DNA of 64,000 bases, taken from an uncultured Ruminococcus sp. Its GTDB lineage: Bacteria; Bacillota; Clostridia; Oscillospirales; Acutalibacteraceae. The position numbers were made by a program, and so were the translations under genes. Below, piece by piece: positions 55,674 through 63,852 of this stretch (its first letter is position 1; each line of letters begins with the position of its first letter). Location: the NCBI GenBank assembly GCA_934476515.1, contig CAKSNZ010000002.1, positions 124,001-188,000 of the forward strand, given 5' to 3'. The notes under the pieces were generated by a model. It had not been told where the DNA came from and made no database searches. It saw only the letters and a list, made by a program, of their open reading frames with translations.

Positions 55674-55711
55674 AACGCCGTTTCAGTGTAAAAGCTGAAA
55701 CGGCGTTTTTT
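55674..55711 (+). terminator. Terminator behind ssrA
   Basis: A perfect 13-bp stem AACGCCGTTTCAG / CTGAAACGGCGTT with an 8-base loop and T6. It ends ssrA transcription. Confidence 0.85.
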
Positions 55712-55806
55712 GTTTTAAGGCGTTTGCATAAGGCTTGAAACTATAATTGACTTCTGGTATAATTTTATTATAAATCTATCTTTCAGCTAAAGCGAAGTGA
55801 ATCTCT

Positions 55807-56733
55807 GTGAACAAACTACAATATGATAGCTTTTATAAATTTCTTGTTTCTGCAGGAATTATATTGATTATATTCCCAATAATTGCTCTTGGATTTTTCT
55901 TTAACAGCGAAATACTTATTTTGAGTCAAAATGAATTTGATAACTTATCTGAACACTCTTTAAGAGCTATTTGTCAAAAGGAAAATATTTTACATTTTAT
56001 CATTACTATATTCCCCTTTGTTGCTTGTGGACTGTTTTTATTTGGAGTTGGTTTGCTCATTTACGGTTGCTATAAATGGAGCAAAATCCAAAACCACCTT
56101 GATGAACAGGTTGAATTTGATACAACAATAAAGAAGATTAACGCCAAAAAAATGAGTGCGGAAGAAATTGTAAATAAAGCTTCTTTTGAAGTATCCGAAA
56201 CAGAAGCGCCATTTGACATAGATCCTGTTATTAATGATAGTAATCCGAAATCAGGTATTGATGAAAAAGGTAATTATAAAGCAAAATCTCAAGATATTTG
56301 TAATTCTCATTTAAACCATATTTTTGATTATATGAAAGTTGAACATATGTGCTTTATGGAAATAAAAGGTCAGTATAGAAAAAGATACAATCTGCAAAAT
56401 AACGTAAAGATTAATAATATGGAGTATGACTTTATTGCCGTATCAAAATATGACAATATAGATATCATATTCGAGGTTAAATACTTGCGCTCGATCCCAG
56501 CGTCCTTAGCAATATCGAATATGCTTTATCGATTGACTAAAGCTGGAGTTAATTACGAGAATAGCGCACATCGAAACTTTAGATTAACGCTGATAATTGT
56601 GACCCCAAAAAAAAATATAGATTTAATAAAAAATCGAATTAATCAAATGCAAAACGAAAATGATATTCACGCCCCGATAAAAATTGAGTACTTTGTTGAA
56701 GAAGAGCTATTATCAAAATATAATAATATATAA
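55807..56733 (+). CDS. Membrane-anchored PD-(D/E)XK nuclease-like protein
   Basis: A 308-residue protein starting at GTG 55807. Two membrane helices (about residues 12-32 and 65-90) are followed by a cytoplasmic linker and a nuclease-like domain in which YDFIAV (D) and IIFEVKYL (E-x-K) are spaced as in PD-(D/E)XK enzymes. Restriction-type nuclease domains on a membrane stalk are known in several phage-defence proteins, but this exact protein is not familiar to me. It is a single-gene unit with its own terminator. Confidence 0.72.
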   Translation: MNKLQYDSFYKFLVSAGIILIIFPIIALGFFFNSEILILSQNEFDNLSEHSLRAICQKENILHFIITIFPFVACGLFLFGVGLLIYGCYKWSKIQNHLDEQVEFDTTIKKINAKKMSAEEIVNKASFEVSETEAPFDIDPVINDSNPKSGIDEKGNYKAKSQDICNSHLNHIFDYMKVEHMCFMEIKGQYRKRYNLQNNVKINNMEYDFIAVSKYDNIDIIFEVKYLRSIPASLAISNMLYRLTKAGVNYENSAHRNFRLTLIIVTPKKNIDLIKNRINQMQNENDIHAPIKIEYFVEEELLSKYNNI

Positions 56734-56751
56734 TAATAGTCTTATTATCAT

Positions 56752-56789
56752 AGCCGTTGAATCCACCCATTGGATTTAACGGCTAATTT
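56752..56789 (+). terminator. Terminator of the membrane nuclease-like gene
   Basis: AGCCGTTGAATCC / GGATTTAACGGCT with an ACCCATT loop and TTTTAT tail. Confidence 0.75.
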
Positions 56790-56950
56790 TATTCGCAAGG
56801 TTTTTTGTTCACTATGAAGCCAGAATAAGTATCTGATGTGCGTTAGTTATTATTCTATGAAAAAAGAGAATAAATTATTATTCCACACATTCGATTAATT
56901 GAAAATCTCCGTTTATAATGAGAGCATCAAATTGAGCGGAGGTAAACACA

Positions 56951-57130
56951 ATGAGAAATCCAAAATATCATATTTACTTAACACCCAATGAACGACGCAC
57001 AGTCATCAACAGCCTGATTGATTTGAGAAACGACCTCATATCACAGGGCAGATACGCCGACATCATTGACGAGCTGCTGATCAAGCTCACGAAAGCAAAA
57101 GTCAAAAGAATCAAAGTTAAGGAGGTTTAA
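56951..57130 (+). CDS. Small protein of a TnpV-type transposon module
   Basis: A 59-residue protein (YHIYLTPNERRTVINSLIDL; YADIIDELLIKLTKAK) that regularly precedes tnpV in Clostridia transposons. GAGCGGAGG lies upstream. It is followed 4 bp later by tnpV, so both are one unit. It is GC-richer than the flanks. The role is unknown. Confidence 0.72.
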   Translation: MRNPKYHIYLTPNERRTVINSLIDLRNDLISQGRYADIIDELLIKLTKAKVKRIKVKEV

Positions 57131-57133
57131 GTT

Positions 57134-57490
57134 ATGGCTGCAAAGATCACATACACACAACAGGGAGATTATCTTCTGCCCAATTTAAAGCTACCCGAAC
57201 AGCCGAAGGTTGAAATCGGAATTTGGGGTAAACGGCATTTGCGATACCTCAAAAACCATCACCCAATCATTTATACTAACCTTCTAACAAGTTGTAAACT
57301 TACTGCCCACCTTGCCGATATTGACAGAGAAGCAAATGAAATGTTTAATAGACTCGTTAAACAACTTGCCAAGCAGGAAGGCGTAACCGAACAGCTCAAA
57401 GTAGAGAATCAAATACTGTGGGTAAGGCGTATGAACAATATCCGTAATCGAGCGGAAGAATTTGTCAACAGCGAATTGATATATGTATAA
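57134..57490 (+). CDS. tnpV: Transposon protein TnpV
   Basis: A 118-residue TnpV of the Tn4451/4453 type: ITYTQQGDYLLPNLKLPEQP, WGKRHLRYLKNHHPIIYTNL (both characteristic). It was named from mobilisable chloramphenicol transposons, but its role is unclear. No transposase or resistance gene is next to it, so this is a remnant or hitch-hiker of such an element. Confidence 0.82.
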   Translation: MAAKITYTQQGDYLLPNLKLPEQPKVEIGIWGKRHLRYLKNHHPIIYTNLLTSCKLTAHLADIDREANEMFNRLVKQLAKQEGVTEQLKVENQILWVRRMNNIRNRAEEFVNSELIYV

Positions 57491-57614
57491 ACGTTATTGG
57501 ACGAAGGTGATTGAATTCATCTTCGCCCATTTCCTTTTTTAATATATCACTGTTTTGATACTTATATTTAACCATTACAATAAAAAACAAATATGATTTT
57601 AGTTCTCGTAATCG

Positions 57615-57642
57615 TTGAAAAACTAAATAGTTATGATATAAT
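57615..57642 (+). promoter_or_regulatory. Promoter of the HEPN / AbiH-like operon
   Basis: TTGAAA (57615-57620), 16-bp spacer, and an extended -10 TGATATAAT (TATAAT at 57637-57642), 22 bp before the first gene. Confidence 0.75.
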
Positions 57643-57663
57643 TAATAAAAGGGAGAGGATTAA

Positions 57664-58896
57664 ATGGTATTGCAAAACAGTTACATATTTCTATATAAAG
57701 ATAAGACGGAAAAAGAAAAATACCAAAAGAAAGATGATAACAGTATTATTTTGAATATTCCTTGTTCAGTAAAATACTATATTAAAAAGACTTTTAATTT
57801 AACTAAGACTACTGAAATATTACACTTTTATCAATATGAATATGAAACTGTAATAAACCTTAATGGGCTGGATTTTCAAGTGAGATTTAGAACTTTTGAA
57901 GTCTTAGAAAGTACATATCTTGATGTTCAAGTTACAGGAAAAACTAAGCATCAAATTGTTCTGTGTTTAGAACATATACATAATACTTTATTATCTTCCG
58001 GAGTTGAGAAAGAGTATATTCCTATAATTTCGTACGATGCAGTTTCTGAATACTATTGTAATAAGTTATATCCTAAGCTAAATGGACTTGAAAGAAATCT
58101 TAGAAAACTGCTTTTCAACACTTACATTGTAAATTTTGGAAAATCATACTATGAAAGAACAATAAACAAAAGTATACAGGGAAAGGCAAAACAGGTAATC
58201 AGAGCTAGAGGTAATAAAGAAACGAAGAAAGAGAAGAATCTACAAGAATTCTTTTATTCGTTGGAATTTGGAGATATTCAAGAAATTCTCTTTACATTAA
58301 CATGGACTGATTATGATCAAGAAAAGAAAAGAGCCTTTTTAGAATCCAATAAAGACTTATCTGAACTAACGGATGAAAAACTAAGGACAGCTTTTTCGGA
58401 TTTTTCTGCTAAAAATGATTGGGAGCGTTTCTTCAAAGATAAAACCAATAATAGCTTTGATATTGAAAGTGCGATTGATTCCATTCGAGCATATAGAAAT
58501 GATGTCGCTCATTGTAAGTTTGTTAGTAATGAAGAATACAATACTTGCAACAAACTAATTGAAATGCTTAATAAAGAAATAATCACTGCGATAAAGATAA
58601 CGGAAGAAAAAGATTTTATGGACAAGAATATGGAAAGTCTAAAGCGATCTTTTTTAAAGATTTCCGAATCCCTTATGAGTTTTAAAAAGACGATAGAATT
58701 AGCCATTTCTCCATTAGTTGAAAAAATACAAAAAATCATTCAGCCTTTTGAATCCGTGAAAAAGCAGTTATCGCAGTTAACTTATAATAATTATTATTCT
58801 GAAAACTCAAAAGAACCTATTATTTCAGATGATAAGGAAATTTCTGAAAATAAAGATGAAAGCGAGAAGAATGGAAGCGATACTGTGCCAACATAA
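57664..58896 (+). CDS. HEPN-domain protein, first gene of a candidate defence operon
   Basis: A 410-residue protein. The N-terminal about 125 residues are beta-rich and may sense something. The middle (about 135-300) looks like a HEPN domain, with the first helix LNGLERNLRKLLFNTYIV and the RNase motif RNDVAH (R-N-x-x-x-H) in RAYRNDVAHCKF. A coiled coil and an acidic, serine-rich tail complete it. HEPN proteins of this kind cut RNA in abortive infection or toxin systems. It heads an operon with an AbiH/SIR2-like protein. The combination is not one I can name. Confidence 0.75.
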   Translation: MVLQNSYIFLYKDKTEKEKYQKKDDNSIILNIPCSVKYYIKKTFNLTKTTEILHFYQYEYETVINLNGLDFQVRFRTFEVLESTYLDVQVTGKTKHQIVLCLEHIHNTLLSSGVEKEYIPIISYDAVSEYYCNKLYPKLNGLERNLRKLLFNTYIVNFGKSYYERTINKSIQGKAKQVIRARGNKETKKEKNLQEFFYSLEFGDIQEILFTLTWTDYDQEKKRAFLESNKDLSELTDEKLRTAFSDFSAKNDWERFFKDKTNNSFDIESAIDSIRAYRNDVAHCKFVSNEEYNTCNKLIEMLNKEIITAIKITEEKDFMDKNMESLKRSFLKISESLMSFKKTIELAISPLVEKIQKIIQPFESVKKQLSQLTYNNYYSENSKEPIISDDKEISENKDESEKNGSDTVPT

Positions 58897-58942
58897 TTCA
58901 GCTAATGTATGTGTTTTATAAAACAGAGAGTGAGGTTATTAT

Positions 58943-60076
58943 ATGAAGAATCTACTTGTTGGAAATGGACTTAACATTCAATTTGGCCATACAAATTATA
59001 CTACTCAACAGATTGTCCTTAGAATTCTTAAAAACTGTGATAGAGATGATTTTCCTACCCATATCATCGTCGATAGACCATTTTTATTAAAGAACTATAT
59101 GGGTAAGCTGTTTTTAGAAGCTCGTGAGATTATTTTAGGAAAATACGATAGCTATGCGTTTGGTACTGCTGAAAAAGGATCACTTGCAGCATTTAAAAAG
59201 CAATATTCCAATCGTTTGGAAAGATTAAGAATTACTGACATAGGATTTGAAGATTATTATTTAATCCATGATCTTGTATGCCACAAGATAAAAATGCAGA
59301 ATCCAGAACAATTCTATGTGAGAGAAGCTATGAAGGTTGCCTACTTATATGCAATATATAACGATGGGAAATTAAATCAACTACATACAAACTATCCTGT
59401 AAACCTCAACAATTATCTTAAGAACTGTGATAATATTTTTACAACAAACTATGATTCAAATATTGAATCCGCTACAGGAAAAGAAGTCTATCACATTCAT
59501 GGACAATTTGATAAGAAAAGTGATGTATATGTTGAATCATCCTTTAGAAATCAATTGCCTGATGCACCGATAAGAGATACAGTAATAGATGAAAACTATT
59601 TCTATCTATACTCTAATGCTCTATCTACTCATTGTGGGGAGTATAAGGAATTTCAAATAAACCAACATTCACAAGCAAATAGTTGTGTAGAAAAAATGGC
59701 TTTAGCATATAAAACCAACCCGGAGATAAAGAAAGAAATTGACGGATGGACAAAAGATAAAAATACATTAACAGCAAATCTTGGATATGTTATACAACTA
59801 AAAGTTGCTAATCCTAAGTTAGCCTTTTCTGACAATTATCATTTTGACAAGCTTAAGTCTATTACAGGGAGTATAGAAATACTGGGGTTATCACCATGGA
59901 ACGATTTTCATATTTTTGAATCAATCAATTCAGCAAGTTTAGAAGAATGCGTATACTATTATTTCAATGATTCAGAATGTGATGAAATTAGAGCTTTACT
60001 CCCTAAATTAGAATTAGATAATATTTTGAAGATGAAATCGGTAAAAAATTTTTGGAGAGAAATGTATGAAGATTAA
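58943..60076 (+). CDS. AbiH / SIR2-like protein, second gene of the candidate defence operon
   Basis: A 377-residue protein with a Rossmann-type N-terminus LLVGNGLNIQFGHTNYT, as in AbiH (G-N-G-x-x-x-x-x-G-x-x-x-x-Y), and a SIR2-like core NIFTTNYDSNIE followed by VYHIHGQFDK. Such proteins may bind or degrade NAD or nucleotides, and AbiH gives phage resistance in Lactococcus. It follows the HEPN gene by 46 bp and overlaps the third gene, so the three are co-expressed. Confidence 0.75.
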   Translation: MKNLLVGNGLNIQFGHTNYTTQQIVLRILKNCDRDDFPTHIIVDRPFLLKNYMGKLFLEAREIILGKYDSYAFGTAEKGSLAAFKKQYSNRLERLRITDIGFEDYYLIHDLVCHKIKMQNPEQFYVREAMKVAYLYAIYNDGKLNQLHTNYPVNLNNYLKNCDNIFTTNYDSNIESATGKEVYHIHGQFDKKSDVYVESSFRNQLPDAPIRDTVIDENYFYLYSNALSTHCGEYKEFQINQHSQANSCVEKMALAYKTNPEIKKEIDGWTKDKNTLTANLGYVIQLKVANPKLAFSDNYHFDKLKSITGSIEILGLSPWNDFHIFESINSASLEECVYYYFNDSECDEIRALLPKLELDNILKMKSVKNFWREMYED

Positions 60077-60404
60077 GGTAAAAGTTATTTCAAACGATGA
60101 ATTCACCAAATGGATTGAAGTATCGAATATGTTTGCGAATAGCTTAATTCAACCGCAAAACGCTCTTGAACAATTCAATAGATTAAATTCTAAACAACGT
60201 AATAGTATAAAACGATTATATGAATACTATGATAGCATAAGAAATATAAAAATCCCGAAAGAAGATAGGGATTCTGAAAGTTATTATATGGATGTGTTAG
60301 TTGACACACATATTATTGCAACAGAATTTGATATAGATCCTTTAACAGCTATTATGTGTGTTAAAGCTCCTTGCAAACCTAATGAAAAAGTAGTTGTAAT
60401 TTGA
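60066..60404 (+). CDS. Small third gene of the HEPN / AbiH-like operon
   Basis: A 112-residue protein with no known motif (IEVSNMFANSLIQPQNALEQ, HIIATEFDIDPLTAIMCVKA). Its ATG lies 11 bp inside the end of the AbiH-like gene, so it is translationally coupled. It may be a regulator or immunity partner. Coding looks real from the coupling and codon use. Confidence 0.68.
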   Translation: MKIKVKVISNDEFTKWIEVSNMFANSLIQPQNALEQFNRLNSKQRNSIKRLYEYYDSIRNIKIPKEDRDSESYYMDVLVDTHIIATEFDIDPLTAIMCVKAPCKPNEKVVVI

Positions 60405-60443
60405 TTTGAAATCAAAACGTACTGCTTTCATAGTATATGTTTT

Positions 60444-60881
60444 TTATGAAAAGTCTAATTTATATAGTTTTTTCAAGTAATATCTGCAATGTTCTTTTGG
60501 GCAATCCTCTAAAACACCGAACACCTCATAACCTTGCTTTTCATAAAACTCTTTTGCCTGAAAATCGAAGGTATCGAGGTGTATCAGGTAACAGCCTTTG
60601 GCTTTAGCTGTTTTCTCAACTTCCGCAAGCAGTCTTGCACCTAAGCCTTTACCACGATATTCGCTGTCTACCCACAGCGTATCGATATAGGCAACATTCC
60701 AACAATACATTTTAGCAACACAACCGGCGATGATCTTTCCGTTATCGTCGGTTATCTTTTTGTCGAGTGTATCAAACAGTTCTTTCTGTTTGGCAGGAAC
60801 TTGTGAAAGGTTGTATTCTACAAGTCTGTCGATGATATATTCAGCGTCGCAGGCTTTGCAGTTTTCAATTTTATAATTCAT
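60444..60881 (-). CDS. GNAT acetyltransferase
   Basis: A 145-residue acetyl-CoA-dependent acyltransferase. The acetyl-CoA loop DSEYRGKGLGARLLAEVE (R-G-x-G-L/G-A) and the C-terminal DTFDFQAKEFYEKQGYEVFG are typical. The substrate is unknown. Its start overlaps the end of the HD-domain gene by 4 bp, so the two share an operon. Confidence 0.9.
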   Translation of the reverse strand: MNYKIENCKACDAEYIIDRLVEYNLSQVPAKQKELFDTLDKKITDDNGKIIAGCVAKMYCWNVAYIDTLWVDSEYRGKGLGARLLAEVEKTAKAKGCYLIHLDTFDFQAKEFYEKQGYEVFGVLEDCPKEHCRYYLKKLYKLDFS

Positions 60882-61480
60882 AATGAAACTCCAATCAGAT
60901 TATAAATATCTGTTCCGGTTTTCTTATTAAAGTAGTCTTTCAGTTCAAGAAACGCCTTCCATTTCGGAATGGTGAGATCGTTGAAGCCTCTGCGTATTAC
61001 GACATCCACAAGGCGTTTTTCGATATAGGTTGCGCCGATGGGCAGAGCGAGAGCGTCACAGAGTTGAATCAGCCTGTCGTAGTCATCATATTCCGTGCTA
61101 TCAAGAAAGCTCTTGATAAATTTGGTTTCCTCCGTTGTGCAATCGTTTTGTCCGTTATAGGAGCGAATGTCTTTATACGGAAATGAATGCGTCAGACATA
61201 TGCGAGCGCAAATGTCATAGCCAAGCGATTTCATAAATTGGTAGCCATCAATAATATGCCGCATATCCGTTATATCCTCACGCCTACCAATGTCGTGCAG
61301 TAAGCCGAGGATATAGGCAGTATCGGCATTGAGGTTATTACATTGTTCTGCAATCGCTCTTGCACAAAACGCTGTTGTTTTACTATGCCCGATCCAAACG
61401 CCGGGGTTACGTTGTTCAGCTTCGGTTAGGAGCTTTTCTGCTTCAAGAATTGTTGGTAGTTTCATAAGTTCAACCTTCAA
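60878..61480 (-). CDS. HD-domain phosphohydrolase
   Basis: A 200-residue protein with the HD signature GLLHDIGRRED, an earlier metal-ligand histidine (IGHSKTTAFCARAI) and a later ICLTHSFPY. Members hydrolyse nucleotides or phosphates. It is coupled to the GNAT gene and more GC-rich than the defence operon beside it. Confidence 0.9.
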   Translation of the reverse strand: MKVELMKLPTILEAEKLLTEAEQRNPGVWIGHSKTTAFCARAIAEQCNNLNADTAYILGLLHDIGRREDITDMRHIIDGYQFMKSLGYDICARICLTHSFPYKDIRSYNGQNDCTTEETKFIKSFLDSTEYDDYDRLIQLCDALALPIGATYIEKRLVDVVIRRGFNDLTIPKWKAFLELKDYFNKKTGTDIYNLIGVSL

Positions 61481-61548
61481 TAAGCATTTCTGATATCAAA
61501 ATTACACTAATATTTTACCACGATTACGAAAACAAGGCAATAGAAAAT

Positions 61549-61581
61549 GCCATCAAGTGGGAGACGTTCCTGCTTGATGGC
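61549..61581 (-). terminator. Terminator of the ECF sigma operon
   Basis: GCCATCAAG / CTTGATGGC stem, with a TTTTCTA tail on the minus strand, 27 bp beyond the anti-sigma-like gene. Confidence 0.7.
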
Positions 61582-61607
61582 TGTATTATTCAATAATTTT
61601 TTATGTT

Positions 61608-62534
61608 TTAATCCTTAGCTCTGCCGTTGTAATCCCAGGCAACCTCTTCACCGTTTTCGTTGTAGGTAACATTGGATTTCCACTTCTTATAGCCATCTAA
61701 TTCACAATCGTTATATTTTGTGCCATCCTCGGTTTCTGTTACGAGATAGCCGTATTGATTAAAGTAGAGTTTCAACTTACGCGTAGCTGTATTTCCGTCA
61801 GAGTAAGTTGCGGTAATCGTAATAGTATCTTGCGGTGCTGTGGAAAAATCAACAGGCTTGTTGGTTGTATTTTCGTTTTCCATCCATGTTATCAGTTCAT
61901 TCGGAGGAAGCCAGCTTACTTTTTTGTCGTTTGAATAGATAGTTTTTCCTTCAAGAGTTATGGTCTTGTCCTGGTTATTATCCGCCCAATTATACATCAT
62001 TCCGTTTTGTGCGGTGTATTCGACCTTTTTAATATCTTCGCCCTCTATCCATATAGCATCATTACCCATACCTGAAAAAGACTTATTTATTGTCAGATCA
62101 TCTCTGGCGAAAATCTCGTTTAACCTTTTATCACCTATCTCATAGATGCCTTCTAATTCTGAATCACCGTGCACATAATATGTGCAGGCAAATCTGATTT
62201 GCATTAGAATAATATCTTTTTTGGGTAAAAAATTTGAATTTGTCAATTTAACTAAAGGCTTATTTGTTTCAGTATCCAAAGCGGATGCTACAATAAAAAA
62301 TGAATGCCCATTTTTATTTTTTGCTTTTTCTTCGTTAGTTTTATAACTGGGAAGAATTAATACCGCAGATACAACAATAATAATTAAAACAAATGAGGAT
62401 ACTGATAAAAGGACTTTTTTGCGTCGTTTTTGGCTTCGAGTCTCACTTTTTTTCATCGTCTCAATATCAGTGTTATATTCATAATGGTCAAGCTCGGATT
62501 CAAGCATATCTCTTAATTTAGTCACAAAAATCAT
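61608..62534 (-). CDS. Membrane protein, probable anti-sigma factor
   Basis: A 308-residue protein with a charged cytoplasmic N-terminus (KLRDMLESELDHYEYNTD), one membrane helix near residues 40-62 (VLLSVSSFVLIIIVVSAVLI) and a 240-residue outer domain with beta repeats. It overlaps the sigma gene by 17 bp. This layout is usual for membrane anti-sigma factors, but it lacks a recognisable zinc anti-sigma motif. The outer part may sense envelope stress. Confidence 0.75.
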   Translation of the reverse strand: MIFVTKLRDMLESELDHYEYNTDIETMKKSETRSQKRRKKVLLSVSSFVLIIIVVSAVLILPSYKTNEEKAKNKNGHSFFIVASALDTETNKPLVKLTNSNFLPKKDIILMQIRFACTYYVHGDSELEGIYEIGDKRLNEIFARDDLTINKSFSGMGNDAIWIEGEDIKKVEYTAQNGMMYNWADNNQDKTITLEGKTIYSNDKKVSWLPPNELITWMENENTTNKPVDFSTAPQDTITITATYSDGNTATRKLKLYFNQYGYLVTETEDGTKYNDCELDGYKKWKSNVTYNENGEEVAWDYNGRAKD

Positions 62535-63000
62535 CTCCTAACCTTTCTCTGAGTAATTCTTTTGCCCTGCGGATACGATATTCGATATTCGGGATTTTGG
62601 TATGAGTGATTTCGGCTATCTCTTTCATAGTAAATTCACGATAATAGTAGAGTATAATAACCTCTCTAAACTGTAAAGGCAATGACATAACAGCTTCGGA
62701 AACAATTAGTTGTTCTGTATGGTCTGATTCGTTCTCCGGTAAGGTTTCGTCAAGGTTGTCATCTTCCTTTCGCTTTCTCAACATATCACGGCAACAGTTT
62801 ATACATATACGGGTTATCCACGTTTTTAATGATGACTTGCCTTTATAAGATTTTTGCTTTTTGTACACTTTAACAAATACATTTTGAGTACAGTCCTCTG
62901 CCAAATGATGATCCTTGAGATACAATATACAGGTTCGATATATGTAATCCTTGTATTCTAAGTATATAGAGTCGAAATTCATTAGCTTTTCTCTGCTCAT
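62518..63000 (-). CDS. ECF RNA polymerase sigma factor
   Basis: A 160-residue sigma factor. Region 2 (YLEYKDYIYRTCILYL, AEDCTQNVFVKVYKK) and region 4 (MSLPLQFREVIILYYYREFT, MKEIAEITHTKIPNIEYRI) are complete with a short linker. ATG 63000 follows AAGGGGGTG. It directs transcription of an unknown regulon and is presumably held by the overlapping membrane protein. Confidence 0.93.
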   Translation of the reverse strand: MSREKLMNFDSIYLEYKDYIYRTCILYLKDHHLAEDCTQNVFVKVYKKQKSYKGKSSLKTWITRICINCCRDMLRKRKEDDNLDETLPENESDHTEQLIVSEAVMSLPLQFREVIILYYYREFTMKEIAEITHTKIPNIEYRIRRAKELLRERLGDDFCD

Positions 63001-63109
63001 TTTCACCCCCTTTCACTTTATTAGACGTACGAAATCTTAATTTTTATAAATTAATTATACAACAAAAAGAAACTAATAAATAGATCTTTTGATTTAAAGC
63101 AACAAAAAA

Positions 63110-63140
63110 CGCCGCCAAGTAGAAAAATCCTACTTAGCGG
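63110..63140. terminator. Terminator between repeat protein and sigma gene
   Basis: GCCGCCAAGTAG / CTACTTAGCGGC with one bulge and T-runs on both strands. Confidence 0.7.
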
Positions 63141-63180
63141 CTTTGCTTATTAGGCAAAATCATTACATTTCTAATCACAA

Positions 63181-63507
63181 CTATGTGTTATCTTTGAAAT
63201 CCTTGTACCCTGCTATCATCGCATATCCTACATAGTCGCAATAAGAGCTCCCAAAAGAATCACATGGTGTGCAGATACTACTTTTTCGTTTATATTTCAA
63301 ACTGTGATTAACTATCAATCTATCTTGATCTCTGATTTCACCGATATATTGACCAGAAAAATCATATAGCTCATTACCATAGAACTTACCAATAGGTTTC
63401 CCGTTTTTTGAATAAAGATAATCTCCAGAACGATGTCCTATATATTTTCCACTCCATGACCAATAATTCACAGTATAATCCTCCACATTTTTAAGTATCT
63501 CTCCCAC
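63181..63507 (-). CDS. Small G-Y-I-G repeat protein
   Basis: A 108-residue protein with four short repeats of the type G-K-Y-I-G-x-x-x-G-x-x-L-Y (SGKYIGHRSGDYLYSKNGK, then GKFYGNELYDFSGQYIGEI). This suggests a small beta-hairpin repeat domain. The C-terminal part is different (CTPCDSFGSSYCDYVGYAM) and has three cysteines. I do not recognise a function. Confidence 0.68.
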   Translation of the reverse strand: MGEILKNVEDYTVNYWSWSGKYIGHRSGDYLYSKNGKPIGKFYGNELYDFSGQYIGEIRDQDRLIVNHSLKYKRKSSICTPCDSFGSSYCDYVGYAMIAGYKDFKDNT

Positions 63508-63621
63508 TCAACAGCACATAAACAATTCTGTGTAGGTATTATAATTTGTACTATCTGTGGCACTTTCAATTATTTGATATATCCATATTATCCAACCTAT
63601 ATTCCCTCTTATTATCATATT

Positions 63622-63639
63622 GTTATCAGCGTTGATAAC
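63622..63639. promoter_or_regulatory. Operator-like palindrome
   Basis: GTTATCA-GCGT-TGATAAC, an 18-bp inverted repeat in the 345-bp gap between the repeat protein and the HAD-like gene. The rest of the gap is AT-rich without a gene I can support. Confidence 0.4.
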
Positions 63640-63852
63640 AGCGTAGGGATTTAGCTGTGTCGGATAAACTTTTCTGTACGGCTATTATACCGCATTTTCA
63701 CTTAATTATCAATAGGCTTTTTATATTATTTGTATCTTTGCTATAATCGAAAAAGTATAACGCTCTTAGGCTTAAAAAGGTACTGTTAATGCGCCCTTTG
63801 AAAAGTAAAATTGTTTAGGAAGGGTAATATCATTCCTTTACAAGTTTAGACG

